Of a stretch of 64,000 nucleotides of DNA, positions 1 to 14,300 are shown piece after piece. This stretch comes from Asterella californica (Eukaryota > Streptophyta > Marchantiopsida > Marchantiales > Aytoniaceae), in contig JAYKYS010000010.1 in the NCBI GenBank assembly GCA_036924285.1, positions 3,038,001 to 3,102,000 on the forward strand, in the 5' to 3' direction. The translations under genes and the position numbers were made by a program. The notes beneath the pieces were generated by a model that saw only the letters and a list, made by a program, of their open reading frames with translations, was not told where the DNA came from and did no database searches. The number at the start of each line of letters is the position of its first letter. Positions within the stretch are counted from its first letter, which is position 1.

Positions 1-3000
1 AGCCTTAAGATGGGTGTTAGACTGGACAGTAAAACCATAAGTGCTTTTCTCAAACGCAACCCGATTTTAGAATAAAAGCGATATCCAATGATGGAATTTT
101 CATTTTTTAATTCCAGTTTAGTGTATTACTAAATTAATATCGGAAAATAATAGTTTGGACATAAAACTAAACCTCCCTGGATATTGTGAATATGCATCGT
201 TGTTGTCGTTCACTGAACGAATGCTTGCATGTTAGGAAATACTTATATTTTTTGAATTTTTTGAATTAATTCTATACAGTGTATACTTCTATTTACAATG
301 GAAGATGATAACAAGTGAGTTGAATTATCTGTCTTGAGAGGCTTCATTATAACTACATACAGGAGTTCATGCAGTGCTATGATTTCCTCTTAATTATCGG
401 TATGTAGTAAATTTATTTACAAAATATCTTTTATCTGTTTGGTATTATCATTTGCTTATACTACGTCATTTGTTCAAAGCCCGTGGCATATATTAAAGTC
501 GAGATACAAAAAACACTATAACAAACAATAAATTTATTTTCACGAATTCACTTGATGGTACGATAACTGTATCCCTCCAAAGTCACTTTTGTATTTCTCA
601 ATAAATAATAACATGTGTGACAAAATAAAAAGACTCCCGTTTTGTTTGTTGGAAATGTTATAATAAAACTTATAATTATAAACTAATATGATATTTACTA
701 ATAGTGTTTTACATTTATTTAAAAGCAGTTTAAATAAAAGCATAATATTATTAGCATTAATAGCATTAATAGCATGCTAATAATGCTATTAGCTATTGTA
801 CATCTTATGCCCAATATAATAACAGTAAAAAAGTGTTACAACCATGATAATTCTAAGATCAATCTCGTTATGACTTATAACACAAGATATGAGATCATGC
901 CCTAGAGCTTAGCATGAGTTCTTATATTAACTCAATTTAAATCGGTACGAGGAAGTTATGTGTTCTTAAAGTTAATATAGATCTTAAAAGGAAAGTAATG
1001 GAAAAACTGGTGCGACCGATACATGTTTAATTTGTTAATAACAAATATCTGTTTTTTTCCACGCTATGTTAGGAGCTTACAAACGATAGTTTAGTCTAAA
1101 CTGATTCCTCGAGCATAATTCTCTGTCTAGATGGACCTATAATTAGTAGTAATATATATATATATATATTCATTCACAAGTAGTAGTAATATAAACCAAT
1201 TAACTTGAAATCTGGGTATTAATTGAATACAAAATATTCTTAAGGTAGAAGTATATATTTGTAAAATATAAATTTAAAAAGTTTCACTTTAATATTTCTT
1301 AAACATTTATATTTTAAAAGTCAACAGCCCTTTCAAAAAAAGACGCAAAAAAAGACAACAACGAATCCAGAGGTGTCTCTATACAAATTACATAAATAAA
1401 TTAGCATGACATTAATACAGAATAGATCCGATACCAACTGCACGATCGTATTCACTTGATGTTATATTTAGGAAATAAACCTCTGAACTTCTCTCGGCGT
1501 GATTATATACAATAATATAAATCTCTAATGTGGGTTACAAAGAGTTCTCCCGGTGTAATTTAGGTTAAAGAGAATATATCCTCTTTTCTTCACTTCTTCT
1601 CTACATTTCTCAGTTCACTAAACAGTTTCTTTGAAGCGAATTAAAGTGTAGAACTTGTGAACAGCTTTTATATAAATGTTACTTCAGAGATTCTATTCTA
1701 GCATTGAAGTTGCATAATAAATGTATTTTGTGTTTGACAGTTAAAGTTTTATTTATTTTCTGATACCAAATCCACACCAAAAGTACTCCTGGTTACTATG
1801 AATAATATGCATCCCATATGAGTGTGGGACCAAAGAGACACAAAAGGAAAATCAGAAAAATAGTTTTGAAATTATTTAAAATGATTCGCTGTACATGATC
1901 ATTTTGGCAAAAAAGGTTTTCTTGAACAAGTAAAAGTCTTCAGTGCAATAAGCAAACATGCACAATATTTGCTTACTGCACAGTTAAATAAATCCAATAT
2001 AGATTTAGATTTAGATTTAAACATCTAAATATAAATATCTAAATCTAATTATTAAATTTAAATAGTCTTGACATTGTAACACGTGAACTCTGGGAAGAAA
2101 ACCGTATAATCGCAGTGAGTTCAAACGTAACCCCTTATACTTCTGAGATGAACATAACACATGAACTCTGAGAAGAAGAAAAACCTAAAAATGTAACGAG
2201 TTCAAACATAATTATTTCTATTATAAATAAAAGCTTCTATATAAATATAAATAAATATTTTTAAATAACTTTAATTTATAACCTAACCCTTCCAAAAAGA
2301 AGGTAAAGATATAAATTAAAAGGTATGTATACTCCCTTTTCCGAACTTAGAAGAGGGTAAATAATATGCATAATAGAGTATTTCAAGGGGCACCATGGTT
2401 TAACTGTTTAGTTAGATTTGGATATTAAATTTCGCAGTCTTTCACGGGCTCAACGACTTATGTTTCGTCTGATTACGAGACTGGAAGAAAAACTTGTTCA
2501 AACCGATGTTTGACCTTCAGATATTACAAACTAAGTGTCTCTCATGTAGGTGGAATGTGGTTGACAAACGTTCTTCCCATTGAGTAGTTGAAATACAGAT
2601 AATGTCAAAGATGGTCGACAAGTGTGATTGAAGCAACTATGGATGAAAAGCTCACCTGTTCATAGGACACCAAAATCCTGGATTCCAGAGCTTGAGAAAA
2701 GCAATCCACAAGGGCTTTGGATCTTGCATTGGACGCACTCTGGAGATCCAGGCGTCATTCAACACTATTCCATGCGTTATAAGTTATAACCAGAAAGATC
2801 ACTTTCAAGTTATCGAAAAATTTCTACATAATTGACCTACTGACTGCCTTTAATACCCCCGTCTTGACACAGCATCCGATGACAGTTCTTCTTTCCATCT
2901 GATTCCACATACATTTATACCATTTAGAAGAGAAAGATCTTTCCTTCCTCCGATATAAACTGACATGTGGCACCGCCCTACAACAATGGGCGATGAAACT

Positions 3001-4988
3001 TGTAAAGTCGATCTGTCCCTTCGTGCCGGTCGCAAAGAGTGGTCAATGGGTGAAACGACAGCAAAAGGTAAAGTGATTTTACTAGAGGTCATTGACTCTG
3101 GTACGTTCTTGTCGAGAGAAGTGGGGCCAACCATCAGCCAATATTATAGGCAGATTCAAAAACATAGGTATTCCATACAACACCGTACCTTTGTACTTGA
3201 TTATGGATTTTATCATACCATACGAGTCTAACTTTTACTATGGATGACCTGGCAATAAAGTGAGAACTAGACGCTTTGTCATAGTTAAGAGTGGTCACAC
3301 GTCAGGCACTCCACAAGCGGGACTGCCAAGTAAGTAGAGTGTGGCCTGGACTAGCTTTCCCTTTTGCAGAAGTCACTTTGTTTGGTTGCTTTTTAGTTTG
3401 TGTTACGCTTTTTAGTTTATGATAAAACGTAAATTCAAAGCATTCTTTAACATGAGCAAATACATGGACATAAATGTCCTATAGTTTTTGGCCTCTCCCT
3501 CTCCTCACCATTGGTATTAATCATATTGTGTATAACATGGACATTTAACTGAAGTTATGCATGAACTTCACTAATACTGATTTTCTCATGTTTTTGTAAG
3601 AATGCCTTCTGCTAAAACTGTACACTTGGCATGTGAAGTCAAGCAGTTTATGGAGAACTTCACATCATATATTTGCAAAATATAAGTTTCCGGGCATATG
3701 GCTCTCCCTGTCACTAACTAATCAAGATGTCTTTTAATAGAAATATCATTACATATGTTCATGAAGTTACCTTCAAGCCTTTTAGTAAGAGTAGCTGTTA
3801 ATAAGTCATAGCGTTATAAAGGGAGAAAAAGAGTTAAATGAAAGATTAACTGACAGTGAATCTTAACAGAATGAAAATATGATCTCCTCTTCTTTTTGTC
3901 GGAAGAAGTGGATATCAAGCCATAGTAGCGCACAATTGATCATAGGAATAATGTTTTAATATCGCGTGGTTGTCCCATCTGGGAGTTTCTGGAATATAAG
4001 AAGAGTCCAAAGCCTAGCACGTCTCACCAGGAAAGCATAGGAGAGAAGTTTTTACGTCAGCTTTACTGTATTCACGAGCACGAATATGAATAAAAATATC
4101 GACACGAAAATGGAAAAACTATTTTCCTTCAACATGGGGAGACTCATGTTGACCGCTACTGTACCAGTTTCCCTGACTTAACCTGCAGCCTCAGTAAGCA
4201 TTTCGGCATATTATGGCATATTATATTGGCATTATGTGAAACTTTTGTTTGGAGAATAATATGCATGAATTTTCTGCATCGAAAGGCTAATTTACCATCA
4301 AGTTAATACAACAATAAATAGGCCCTACTTTCCCTTTGTTTACAACTACGTAGAGTCACGTTCATGTTTCCTCTTCCCTACTAGAGCAAATACAACAGAA
4401 CATAAGTGGACATTGCTTTTTCCCTCCAGGTCATGGCATTTACCGAAGAATGTAACAGCCGTGGTTTGGAATTGCTATTTCTTTTATTCCTATAAGCTTT
4501 TACTATTTCCCTTTTCTTGTCTTTTTCAGCAGTAGGTTCGGTCATAAGAAGAAAAGCCACAACCGAAAGCATTCGTAATCATATCGCTTTTCTTCAGCCG
4601 GAGGTTACGAGCTGTAAAAATACAAAATGGAGGAAAAATAATGTTCCAATAATGAAAAAGACGTGGCTTCACTTTCTGTTTCGGATGGGTAGGGACACAA
4701 GGAGAAAGAGATAAAATAAAGAGCTAGGAACGGTTTTTATATTAGGGCTTTTTGAGGGTCTTGAGCCGAGCCGAAAGCTCGAAACAAACATAATTTGCGT
4801 ATAAGGGTTTATTTTTATAATTATATAATAATTATAATAATAGTAATGGTATTATTACTACTATTATTATTTCCTCAAATTTTTGTTATTTTGTGTGTGT
4901 TATGTGGCTCATGTACTCAGCAGCTCTCACTACGCAGTAGGCATCCACCATGTACGATCAAAACGTAACGACACTTGGTGATATTATG
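1..4988. other. AT-rich intergenic region, no supported gene
   Basis: I see no supportable gene here. The stretch is AT-rich and stop-dense. It holds a TA microsatellite at about 1152-1169, an imperfect palindrome centred on GCATGC near 748-800, a partial ~80-bp tandem duplication at about 2078-2220, and A/T trinucleotide runs at about 4816-4872. Open frames of about 90 codons overlap on both strands at 2850-3231. They match no family I know and look like chance or an old transposon remnant. Confidence 0.6.
2078..2220. repeat. Diverged ~80-bp tandem duplication
   Basis: Two adjacent segments share the order GAACTCTG(G/A)GAAGAA, then GAGTTCAAAC, then a run of T/A-rich sequence. The following sequence at 2260-2370 (CCTAACCCTTCC, AAGAAGG, AGAGGGTAAATAATATGCAT) resembles 24180-24300 in the same order. 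This suggests pieces of one dispersed repeat family. The class is unknown. Confidence 0.5.
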
Positions 4989-5381
4989 AAACATTTACTT
5001 GATCACACCCCCAATAAGTTTGTTGCACTTGATTATAATCCTCTCAGGGATGTATTGTTAGATCACTTACTTGACTGGCTATCGGCTGTGAAACCCTTCA
5101 CTTTGCAATGTTAGTGATATGTCAGACCGTACACATCTTGATCACCTCCTTGACTGACTATCGATTTTGAAACCATTCACTTTGTAATGTTAGTGCCATG
5201 TCAGACCATACGTACTGCTTTCTGAGCATATATGTTTTATTGTTGAAGTGATTTGAATGACATGACAAGTGACTAGTTTTACTGTCAACAGTCAATCAGA
5301 GGCCTTATCAAACAATGTATGGTTAAGAGAGGTGTGATCAAGCACAATAAACTTACTGGAGGTGTGATAAAACAAATTTCT
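4989..5381. mobile_element. Inverted-repeat element E (~393 bp, non-autonomous)
   Basis: The left terminus carries CTTGAT-type motifs near 4999, 5029 and 5060. The right terminus carries the reverse-complement motif at about 5305, 5335 and 5365, again spaced 30 bp apart. The right end, read inward, starts AGAAATTTG, like the other members of the family in this window. The flanks ATATTATG (4981-4988) and AAAATTATG (383-391 of the 5 kb block) look like a decayed ~10-bp target duplication. There is no coding capacity. This is the most diverged member; an internal stretch near 5085 and 5170 is itself duplicated. Confidence 0.6.
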
Positions 5382-5599
5382 GAAAATTATGAGATATGTT
5401 TTATAATAAAAATTTAACTTTTAAACGATAAATGGAAGGATGTTAAGAAGTTCAAAGACCTAGCATATTCTGGCTTTTTGAACCCATTCTAAATACAGTA
5501 TTCGGAAAATGATAGAAAGGAAACCTGACAGTACTTGACGAACTTGGGAATTCTCCTTTCCTGAAAGTGTACAGTGGGTCGGCAGTAGATTAGAGTTTC

Positions 5600-7490
5600 A
5601 CGTTCCGTTCGATACGAGGCTGAGGAGAAGCATAGCTGGCCCCCTCCCGACTCCGACTACCGTTACGTAAGAGCAGTTGAACGGAAGGTCGCAGTCATCC
5701 TGAGCAGTAGCGTACAGCAGCAGTGGGAGAGACCGGTTTCACGTCGCATCTGTGATTAGGAGATGCGACCGAGCTGGACCTGGATTAAACCCCGTGAGCT
5801 GCTGAATCGAAGGCGGAAGAAGGTGAAATCCACGTTTTAACTCTCGTGACGGGTTGTAATAAAAGCAACGTTGAGTCCACGTCACGACGACATAGTGGTT
5901 AGTCGCGGACAGAGCAGGGAACCAGCTGGATTAGACTGGACAGGGACAGAAGGAGAGAGAAAAAGGGAGAGAGCGAATCGTAATAGTGCAGCACTGGAGA
6001 CCGTATCTACGTGTATCAGAGCCGCTCAAATACGTACTCCGAACTCCGTCGCCCGTAGTACGGTACTGAAAGGAATGAATATTTTACCACAGTAGTCTAG
6101 ACTACTGTACTACGTTTTGGGGAGGAAGGGCAGGCAAAGGCAAAGGCAAGACAAGCCACGGCAGAGCGGGCAGGGCAGGGCAGCAGGATCGCTGCGGTGC
6201 GAAGGTCGAAGCGAAGGAGGGGATCGCGCGAGGAGCGGAGCCGCGAGACGAAGTGGAGAGCGGACGACTGAAAGGGCCACAGCGGGGCGCAAAATTAGGC
6301 TTTTCTCTCTCTGTCGCTCCCCTGTTTCTTTTCTTTTTCTCGGAGGCAGGACGAGAGCGAAGAGAGAGAGAGAGAGGGGATCGAAGACGAGAAGTGATGT
6401 GAGGGCTGGAGAGGAGATGGGATCACTGCTTGATGGAATTTATTTTTGGGAAGTGACGGAGGCCAGGCCCTTCTCCCGAGAGAGTGTCGTGAGAGGAGGA
6501 GGAGAAATTAAAAAATGGTGAGGAAATGCAATTCTCAACTTTGTCAAATATTCAAATGATTCTTCATTAGGGTCGAATTTCTTTTCAGCTCGTCCGAAGA
6601 TAGTTTAGTCCTTTACTACCCCGTGCTTTGTTTTATTGCCATATAATCAATCTCCTGCTCTAAGAGTTATATCCCCTACTTCTCCTTATTCTGTTCCGAA
6701 GGTAAGTTTTTCTTCTACTAATGCTGATTCTGCTTTTGCGTTGTGACGAAGAGAGAATGCTGCTGTATATCGAGTCTAATGGATTTCTAGGTTGCTTGAA
6801 CCCGATCTCATAGCCGAGAGCAAAGTAGCGTCGTCGCATTAGATCGTCTTAACAAGTAGACAATGAGTATGGGGGAGTCGATTCCGCATTGGTGTCGGGG
6901 GGTTTTGTTTCTCAGGAGCTGGAGAATTAGAGTGGGAAGGAGATTGAAGGGCTGCGCGATGGTGGACGATGAAGATAAGATGGGGTTTAGTCAAACATCG
7001 TTCTGGTACCAGATTATAGTAGTCCGGTCGCCGTAAAGGGTGATGAGGCAATCGGTTCTAAGCAGGCAAACGAAAAGCAATGAGATGGTGTCTAACAATG
7101 TGCGCGGTTTGTGGGGCTGTGACATTTTGCAGACAGTCGGCGAGCTGGGTCGTGGTCGGACGGAATACGCATCTTAGACGTTTTAGAGGTGATGAATCAC
7201 GGCTACCATGCTCCTCGAGGGTTTGGAGTGCAGATGGGACTCTGCGGGCTGAGTAGAGGTGAATAGCTTGTAACGTATTCAAATCTTCTTCACTTAAAAC
7301 TTCGAGAGGTTCTCAGGGGAATAGAGCGAATTTAGGGGAAGAGCTAAAGAAGAAGAAGCAGAAGACGAGAAGGAGAGCCAAATAGGGATAGTTAGCTGAC
7401 AGCTGCGGCTGCTCTAATCAGCCTTAAGAGAAGCGAGAGTGGATCGGAGTAGGGTAAGAGAGCCGGCGGGCCGGATCAGTTGGTACATGC
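5600..7490 (+). promoter_or_regulatory. GA-rich promoter/leader region of the AHL gene
   Basis: Base composition shifts from AT-rich to purine-rich and GC-richer from about 5600. There is a GA dinucleotide run at about 6359-6377 and many GGAGGA/GAGAGA blocks. Such GA/CT tracts are common in plant promoters and 5' leaders. The frames open here (for example 6117-6521) are low-complexity products of the composition. A donor-like AGGTAAGT at about 6699-6706 could mark a leader intron, but the transcription start and any leader splicing cannot be settled from sequence alone. Confidence 0.45.
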
Positions 7491-10400
7491 ATGGAAGGCA
7501 GGGATGGAGTCAGTTCAGGAGGAGGAGGAAGTATGCAGGGAAACCTCGGTCTTCACTTGCAACAAAGACCAGCTGCTGGTTCATCTGTGACGTCGCCGAC
7601 GACAGGTTTACACACCCCTGCGCCACTGCGGGCTGCACCCCCCTCTACTGCTACCGCCATCAGTCTTGCCAGACCGAGCCCGAGCCCTAGCCCTGCAAAC
7701 AATAGCAGCTCATCTCCTTCAGATGGTATAGCTCCTTCGACGCATACAAACATCATGAGTATGAATATTGGGCAAGGTGCAAACTATACCCCTATGGCAA
7801 GTTCAGGAATGGTCGCAGCAACTTTATCCGCGCGGCCCGAGCCCCCCAAGAGAAAGAGAGGAAGACCGAGGAAATATCCTGGGGCGGATGCTAGCCCTGG
7901 AGGCAGCCTCGGTGTGTCTCTCGCTTTGACACCCATTGCTGCGAAATCTCCACAATCACCCACCGAGAAACGCGGACGTGGTCGACCGCCTGGGTCAGGG
8001 AAGAAACAGCAGCTCGCCGCTTTAGGTATTGCCCGTAGTTTTTGATCGTCCTCCTTTGCTAACTGCGAGTTCTTTTTGCTGGTTTATGTCGACGATTGTT
8101 AGGCGTCTTCCTATTAGGCTGGTTGTTTCATTCTGTCCTTTTGTGTGGAGGTGTTCAATCTGATACTAGTGAATCTCACGAAGTCTCATTCACATCTTGC
8201 AGGAACAGCGAACGGTATTTACGCCAACTTATGACTTCCATGAGCGCTATGATGACTGTCGTAGTCCGCGTATATTTTGCTCTAATATCAGGATGTTTTG
8301 TCTGGTCTAGTTTGCTTCTAGCTATATCAATCGCGGGGGCTCTTTTCTTCTGTCCGTCGTACGTCAGTCGAGTTTGGCTTAAGTTTTTTTGCTCCTTATT
8401 TGTCAGTAGTTCTACATTTTGACCTTGTCTACGCTGTTTCCAGTTTCCTCTTCGCCGAAGCAAGCATTCTTTACGCGCATTTCCTTACTACTGTCCGTTC
8501 AGGGGCTTGGTTGGCAGGTGGAGCTGGAGCAGGGTTCACTCCGCATGTCATAACTATTGCAGCGGGAGAGGTACTACTATCGATACAAGCCACGATTCTC
8601 GTTTCCTGTCTTGCCATGTGATTAGATTATGGTAACTGACAGGTGGTTTTTCATACTTCAGGATGTCGCCAATAAAGTCTTTGGTTTTTCTCAGCAAGGA
8701 CCGCGTGCCGTCTGCGTTTTATCCGCGAATGGTTCAATATCTAACGTTACATTGCGTCATGATTCTTCTTTCGGCGGCAACATCACCTACGAGGTCAGTA
8801 TTACGGTCATATTAAACTCATTTTGCCTGCTTTTTGTGAGTTGATCATTTCTTGTCTATGTCCTGATCTCCAGTAGTATCCAACCGTCCCGGGATTTGAA
8901 TGGAGTAGTTGTCTTTAGCTTCCAGAGCACGACCAGGTTTGGCTTTCCTTTTTCGTGGCAAAAAGAAGACTTAGCTCTCCATTCTACATGGTAGGCAGTA
9001 CGTGGGTATTACTACCCGCTGGGGGTACAAAGGAGAAAGTAGCTTGGAATCGTGGAGCTGTCTATCTGAGTTGAGATTCTATCACATTGTCAAACAGGGC
9101 CGGTACGAGATTCTTTCGTTGTCTGGTTCGTTCCTGCCCACCGATGTTGGAGGAACTCGGAGCCGTACTGGTGGATTGAGTGTATCTCTTGCGGCCAACG
9201 ACGGGAAGGTTGTCGGTGGGAGCGTTTCGGGATTACTTGTTGCAGCTACTCCAGTGCAGGTAATGAATTGTTACTTTCTGGTTCTATTTGACCTGCCGTT
9301 TCTGGGTGAACCGATTTGCGTTGTTACGGAATTATATTCGGCGTCCCTACCCAGGTTTTGAGCTACAGTCAGTCAACTAACGGAGACCTATCTCGGGCAC
9401 ATGTTTAAGTGTTCTATCGTCAAACTATCGTCTAAACTAGTTCTATCGTCAAACTAAACGATTGAATGTAGATAAGTATGTGTTGGGTATACGTGGCCTG
9501 TGTGTTCGCATTTTCGTACTCCATTTACTGGAAAGTGAGTGTTTTATGGCGCATTTCCCTGTTCAATAGCTTGGAGATAACAGCTTGGAGATAGTAGCTG
9601 GCTTTGTGTCGAGATTTACTGGTTAATCCTGTTCGAGGGGCCAGTGTGACGCTGTGTGAGCCATGTGTGAGCCATACATGTGACGCTACTGCGTTGTGTT
9701 GAAAAGGAGGGCCTTTGGCAACTCAGTTGGACTCTGTTGTCAAGCTGTCTGCTCCTGTGCGCACTCCTGTTTCGCCCTCTTACCACGTCGGCGAGACTTA
9801 GTCGAGCTGACCTAACGTGCATTAGTGCCCCAAGGAATCTTGGCTCCAGTTTCTATCCCGGAATGGCCATGGAATGAGTCAGTCATTACTTGCTGCATCC
9901 GGCAAGGAATTGGACTAGTCAAATTTGCCTCTTTAAGGTCGTGTGTCGGTTGCCGGTTGCCAGGTAGCTAGTTATCTGCTGCAGGGTGGCCAGCGTTTTC
10001 TCTGAGTTGGCTCATCTCATTTCTCAAACATAGTGTGTGGCCGCTAAGAGTTATGACACTAATTTGGCCCGTTCTTTGTCCCTTGGTTATTTTCCTCTTC
10101 CTGTCCGCTAAGTTTGTTAATTTCTGCGAGTTCCCCGCCAGCCATTGGGTGTCCGCTACCTTCGTGTTGTCAGTACATAAGCCGACCTGTCTACGGACAT
10201 TTTTCAAGTTGCTTTGATATCGATGCTGTATGTTTTTCAGCACTTTTGAGCTATAGGAACGTTTTCCGGATTGTCTTGTCCGCCATTCTGTTCAGCAACA
10301 GAAGAGACTGTAGGACGAGAAATGTTACCGTCCGTAACAATGTCTTCTTCTTTTTTACCACACGGAAGTGCTTTGCATCTGGCTATTGCTTCGCTGCATC

Positions 10401-11312
10401 TAGCAGAAGCTGGCCGGGGGAGCCGACGAAGTTGCTACCTATCCACGGTAACTCTAGGTTGGTTTGAGGTGCAACGTGGACTTCTGTTGGCGAGCGGACA
10501 TTTCAACTGATCCTAACTGCCTCACATCGTGCAACAGACGATGCCTTGCTCCGGGGTCCCCTAGTAGTGAGGGAAAGACCTTATTTGTATCGTTACTTTC
10601 TTTGTCCATGATGACAAGGAGAAGTTGCAGACTTTTCACATGAGGCCATTACTTTTAGGAACACCGAGCTTACGAGGAATCGTATCTATGTCCAGCACCA
10701 TGTGCGACTATTAAAGACTTCGTGCTGTGGCGTCTTCTTTAATCATGCATTTGTTGCTTCTGTCTGGTGTGAAGTGTACTTGATACCAAACTTTACCCGG
10801 ACAATCCAGTCCTTTTAGCCTCTGACAAGCCACCCATCCTCCCTTTTTAGCTTACGGATGTCCAAGACTATTGAAGGTGTTGATGTAAATATGTTTACTA
10901 ATACGATTTTGGTCGCTTACAGATTGTGGTTGGGAGTTTCATCCCTGATACCGGTATAAAGCCCGCCAGACTTCCCACCTCCCCTTCCACTGCTGGGAAT
11001 GGAGAACCCAATACTTCCATGATGACTTCGATTGGGCTTGCACCTGCAATCGCTTCCAGCGGTGTGACAGTGGCATCAACACCAGCAGCTGCAGCTCGGC
11101 CGTCAAAAATTGAGACTCCTACTGCAGCCAAGGGAGGATCTAGTTCTGCCCCGAGTTCTGCTCTAAACCATCAGGGAGGAAGTGCCAGCAGCGCAGCTAC
11201 AACTCCACCACAAAGCATGGGACTTTTCCAATCAGGAGCCTGGCAACCCACACCACTGGACGCATCACGGCGGACTTCAACGGATATCAATATCTCGCTA
11301 CCGGGTGGGTAA
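7491..11312 (+). CDS. AHL: AT-hook motif nuclear-localised (AHL) DNA-binding protein, 5 exons
   Basis: Exons are 7491-8025, 8518-8570, 8662-8793, 9098-9259 and 10923-11312. All introns are GT-AG, and the exons join to one 423-aa frame. Residues 1-118 are Gly/Ser/Pro-rich. Two AT-hooks follow: RGRPRKY at 123-129 and RGRPPGSGKK at about 162-171. The PPC/DUF296 domain starts at GAGFTPHVI (about 182) and runs to about residue 305, with the hallmark GRFEIL seen as GRYEIL (241-246) and GGTRSRTGGLSVSLA after it. The tail is Ser/Ala/Thr-rich and ends DINISLPGG. Proteins of this family bind the minor groove of AT-rich DNA and multimerise through PPC to regulate transcription in the nucleus. A gene with introns and two hooks fits the intron-containing (clade B) AHLs. 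The ATG at 7491 was chosen because it opens the family frame. Another ATG lies 4 bp upstream in a different frame, and a downstream Met at residue 15 is possible. Confidence 0.93.
9402..9462. repeat. Short tandem repeat in AHL intron 4
   Basis: The unit TTCTATCGTCAAACTA is repeated twice, with a partial ATCGTCTAAACTA copy between. It lies inside the 1.66-kb fourth intron of the AHL gene, which otherwise shows no feature I can support. Confidence 0.5.
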
Positions 11313-14300
11313 CTTCAAGAGTATGACCAATTTTGGGATACTGTCTATCTTTCGGGACTGTTAACAAATTCGGTTCTTGAGCTGGACCGATTTGAATCGA
11401 ATCTGTGAAGTTGTTCAATCGGCCTTCTGAGAGATGTATTTTCTCGCATCAGTTGTACCCCTACCTCGTCTATATTAGGGGTTCTGCCAGGTATTGTTCA
11501 TCTTAACAGTGGCAGTGTTGTGCCTCCGTTGGCAGATTTAGAGAGATTAGCTGCACGGTAATATCCGCTCCTTTTCCTTCGTGTTCTTTTGTTGGGGTTA
11601 GGACAACCTCATTCAGTGACCTTGTCCAGGGTTCAAAATCTGGGGACTAGATATTTGCTCCTCTTTCTTCATGTTCTTTTGTGGGGGTTCGACATGCAAC
11701 CTCATTCAGCAACCTTCTCCAAGGTACAGAAGTTCGGGATCACAGCCACTTCAAATCCCACATACATTCGGAAGATGGGATGAAGATTCAGGATGTTTTA
11801 AATCCTCCCACCATCAAAATATCTACTTGTATTGAGACGAAGTTAGGCTTGGAAATGATGGTAGAACATGTGAGGAGTGCTTGCATGTTTCTTCTGCTGC
11901 TGTGAGTCTCAAGAGCACTGTGATATGAGCCATAGCTTTCGAGACACAGTTTCAATGTGGCCACAAGAAAAATTGTCATTCTTTGAGCCGGTCACAGTAA
12001 ATGCCTCATGATTTTTACCACCGTATTCACTTGTGTACGTGTTTCTGACAAGTAATCCCCTCTACCTTCTATTATGTGCATGGCCTCTGGGCCCGGGATG
12101 AAGTCAGTTACACCTATCCTTGTAGTAGACTTGTGCCACAGTTGTGCTGATCTATTTCACACAATCGGTTACCAATTTTTGGGCGATATATGACAGCTGC
12201 TAACCTCCATTTGTTCTTTAATCAGTCTTAAATGAATATGTTGCTCAGTTTAGTATTGTGAGTTATATAGCATGTGAAAGGGGAGCTTGTGTATTTCGCA
12301 CACAAGGATAAATCCCATCGAGATCTGTTGGGCAGTTAGCGTCTAGTTTAGTTTACCTAAATTTAGTTTAGTTTACCTAAATTTAGCGTTCAGTTACGTA
12401 TGGGGTTTAGTAGAGAGGTAATTTTATCAGATGTGGTGTAAAAGTTCTGTTCTACTGTTTCTCTTTCTCAGCAATAATACATATATCAATTGAGAAGTGT
12501 TTCCCGGGAGATCAATTATCCACACTAGACGCTGCGAGTGATAACGGAACCACATCATGTGAATGTTGTATTCATGGCATCTAATTCTTACGTTCGTGAA
12601 GTCTGAAATGTTAGTACCTTCTGCTTCCTCCAGATGGATGTTTGCCTAACCGTTGTTTCCGAGTGCTGTTTTTCGGGATTTCCTCTTACCTGAAATATAG
12701 GAGATGGATTCTGTGCACCCGAATATCCCGCACGCACGGAAAGAGCTGGCAGATTCTTGACTTGAGCAGTTGAGTAAATAAACGCAGTCTTGCAAGAACT
12801 ACATGCGAAATTTGTATACAAGAAGTCCGGTTTACACAGTCTAATCTTCTTAAAGTTAAAGCAACTCGATAGTAGAAAACATCACTAAGCACTAAGAACG
12901 TCGGTCCGCATAGTTTGAGTGCTGCGCTCGTTATGCCATGATGTCGATCGTCAACTAATCTTACTTTCCAAACTGTTGTTTGTAGTACGCGTGAAGCTGG
13001 AGAGTTTTTAAGCTATTCCTCGACATCACAGATTATGCTTCTTAAGCGTAAGTGGTGCCGCTGAACCGACTGACAGCAACAGTCGGGATAAGGTTATAAT
13101 CTGTTGACGAGTTATGAAGCCCAGTGAAATCGATTACCGCCAAGGCAGAACCACGATACACAGTCGAGGTTAAGCTGCTGCGTGTATCTGACCATTCGAC
13201 GCAACTGAAGGTAGTATTTTGACAAAATTAGAACTCGCCTCTCGTAACCCATAGCGACGGGATTTAGGTTTTTGACAAAACGGAACTCGCCTCTTGTAAA
13301 CCCTAGTAACATGCATATACCTGAACGTGGTTGTGACCATGGAACGTAACAGACATGAAAGACCATCGAAATGTCTTGAAAAAGCAGTCACGTCATACCG
13401 GAGAGAGTGATCAGACGGGGCCAGTAGTGAAGCACGAAGAGCATGTGAGGGTGGCGGATCTAGACTGTGCCTGAGAGTCTGGTTTGATTTATGGTGACAG
13501 AGTCTTTCTTCCCCTTGCTCTTATTACGTATCTGGGTCGTGAGCACTGTGCTGGGATGATAAGCTCATTATATTGTGAGAGGCGAGATAAGTTATGAAAT
13601 ACAGCGTGACTTTGATGATTGTCTTCTTGTGTAAGCTTCCTCTGCACTCTGTAGAGAACGTGAGCGAGTAGAAATAATCTCACCTCTCGTACAGGGATAT
13701 AACTTTCACACGTTAAATACCTAATTCTATCTTGTGAGTGAATTCTCAGAGAAAAACAAGAATCTGTTGTGCAAAAGTCTGGAGGTGCATACCGTCCAAG
13801 ACGTTTTCATATATGGGGAAGAGAGTAAGTGTGGCTGTGGCAAAGGTGATCAAGTACAGGTTGCAGGAGGGACATTTTGAACACATTGATTGTTTTTGCT
13901 TCAGTGTTTTATTATTTTGTTCAGATTGGGCTAGAGTTTATCATTGTGTGTGTCTAAGAGGATCATTTTTCTACTTTTTATATTATATACTTTAGGTAGT
14001 ATATTTTCAGTATTTTACAGAGAGTTTTTGTTGAAACAGTTTACAAGAGAATGTCGATCGTAATAAGCAACGTCACCTTTTGTACACGAATGTCTGTAAT
14101 TTGATTTACCTTATGATGATATTTTAGGAGCGATATACGATATTAGAACGAATGATTATGAGGTTTAGTCTCAGTTTTCTCTTCACCCTTCGGGGTGATA
14201 TGTGTTTGGCTTTTGGTTTTATTTTTTCTTCTTCTTAGGTTTAAGAGGGTGTCCCGTCCTTTTATTATTCATCACTAGGTAATTTTATATCAAATATGAC

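Noticed and set aside
2850..3231. Overlapping ~90-codon frames on both strands
   Set aside because: No recognisable motif on either strand, and frames open on opposite strands over the same bases are usually a composition effect. An unidentified transposon remnant remains possible.
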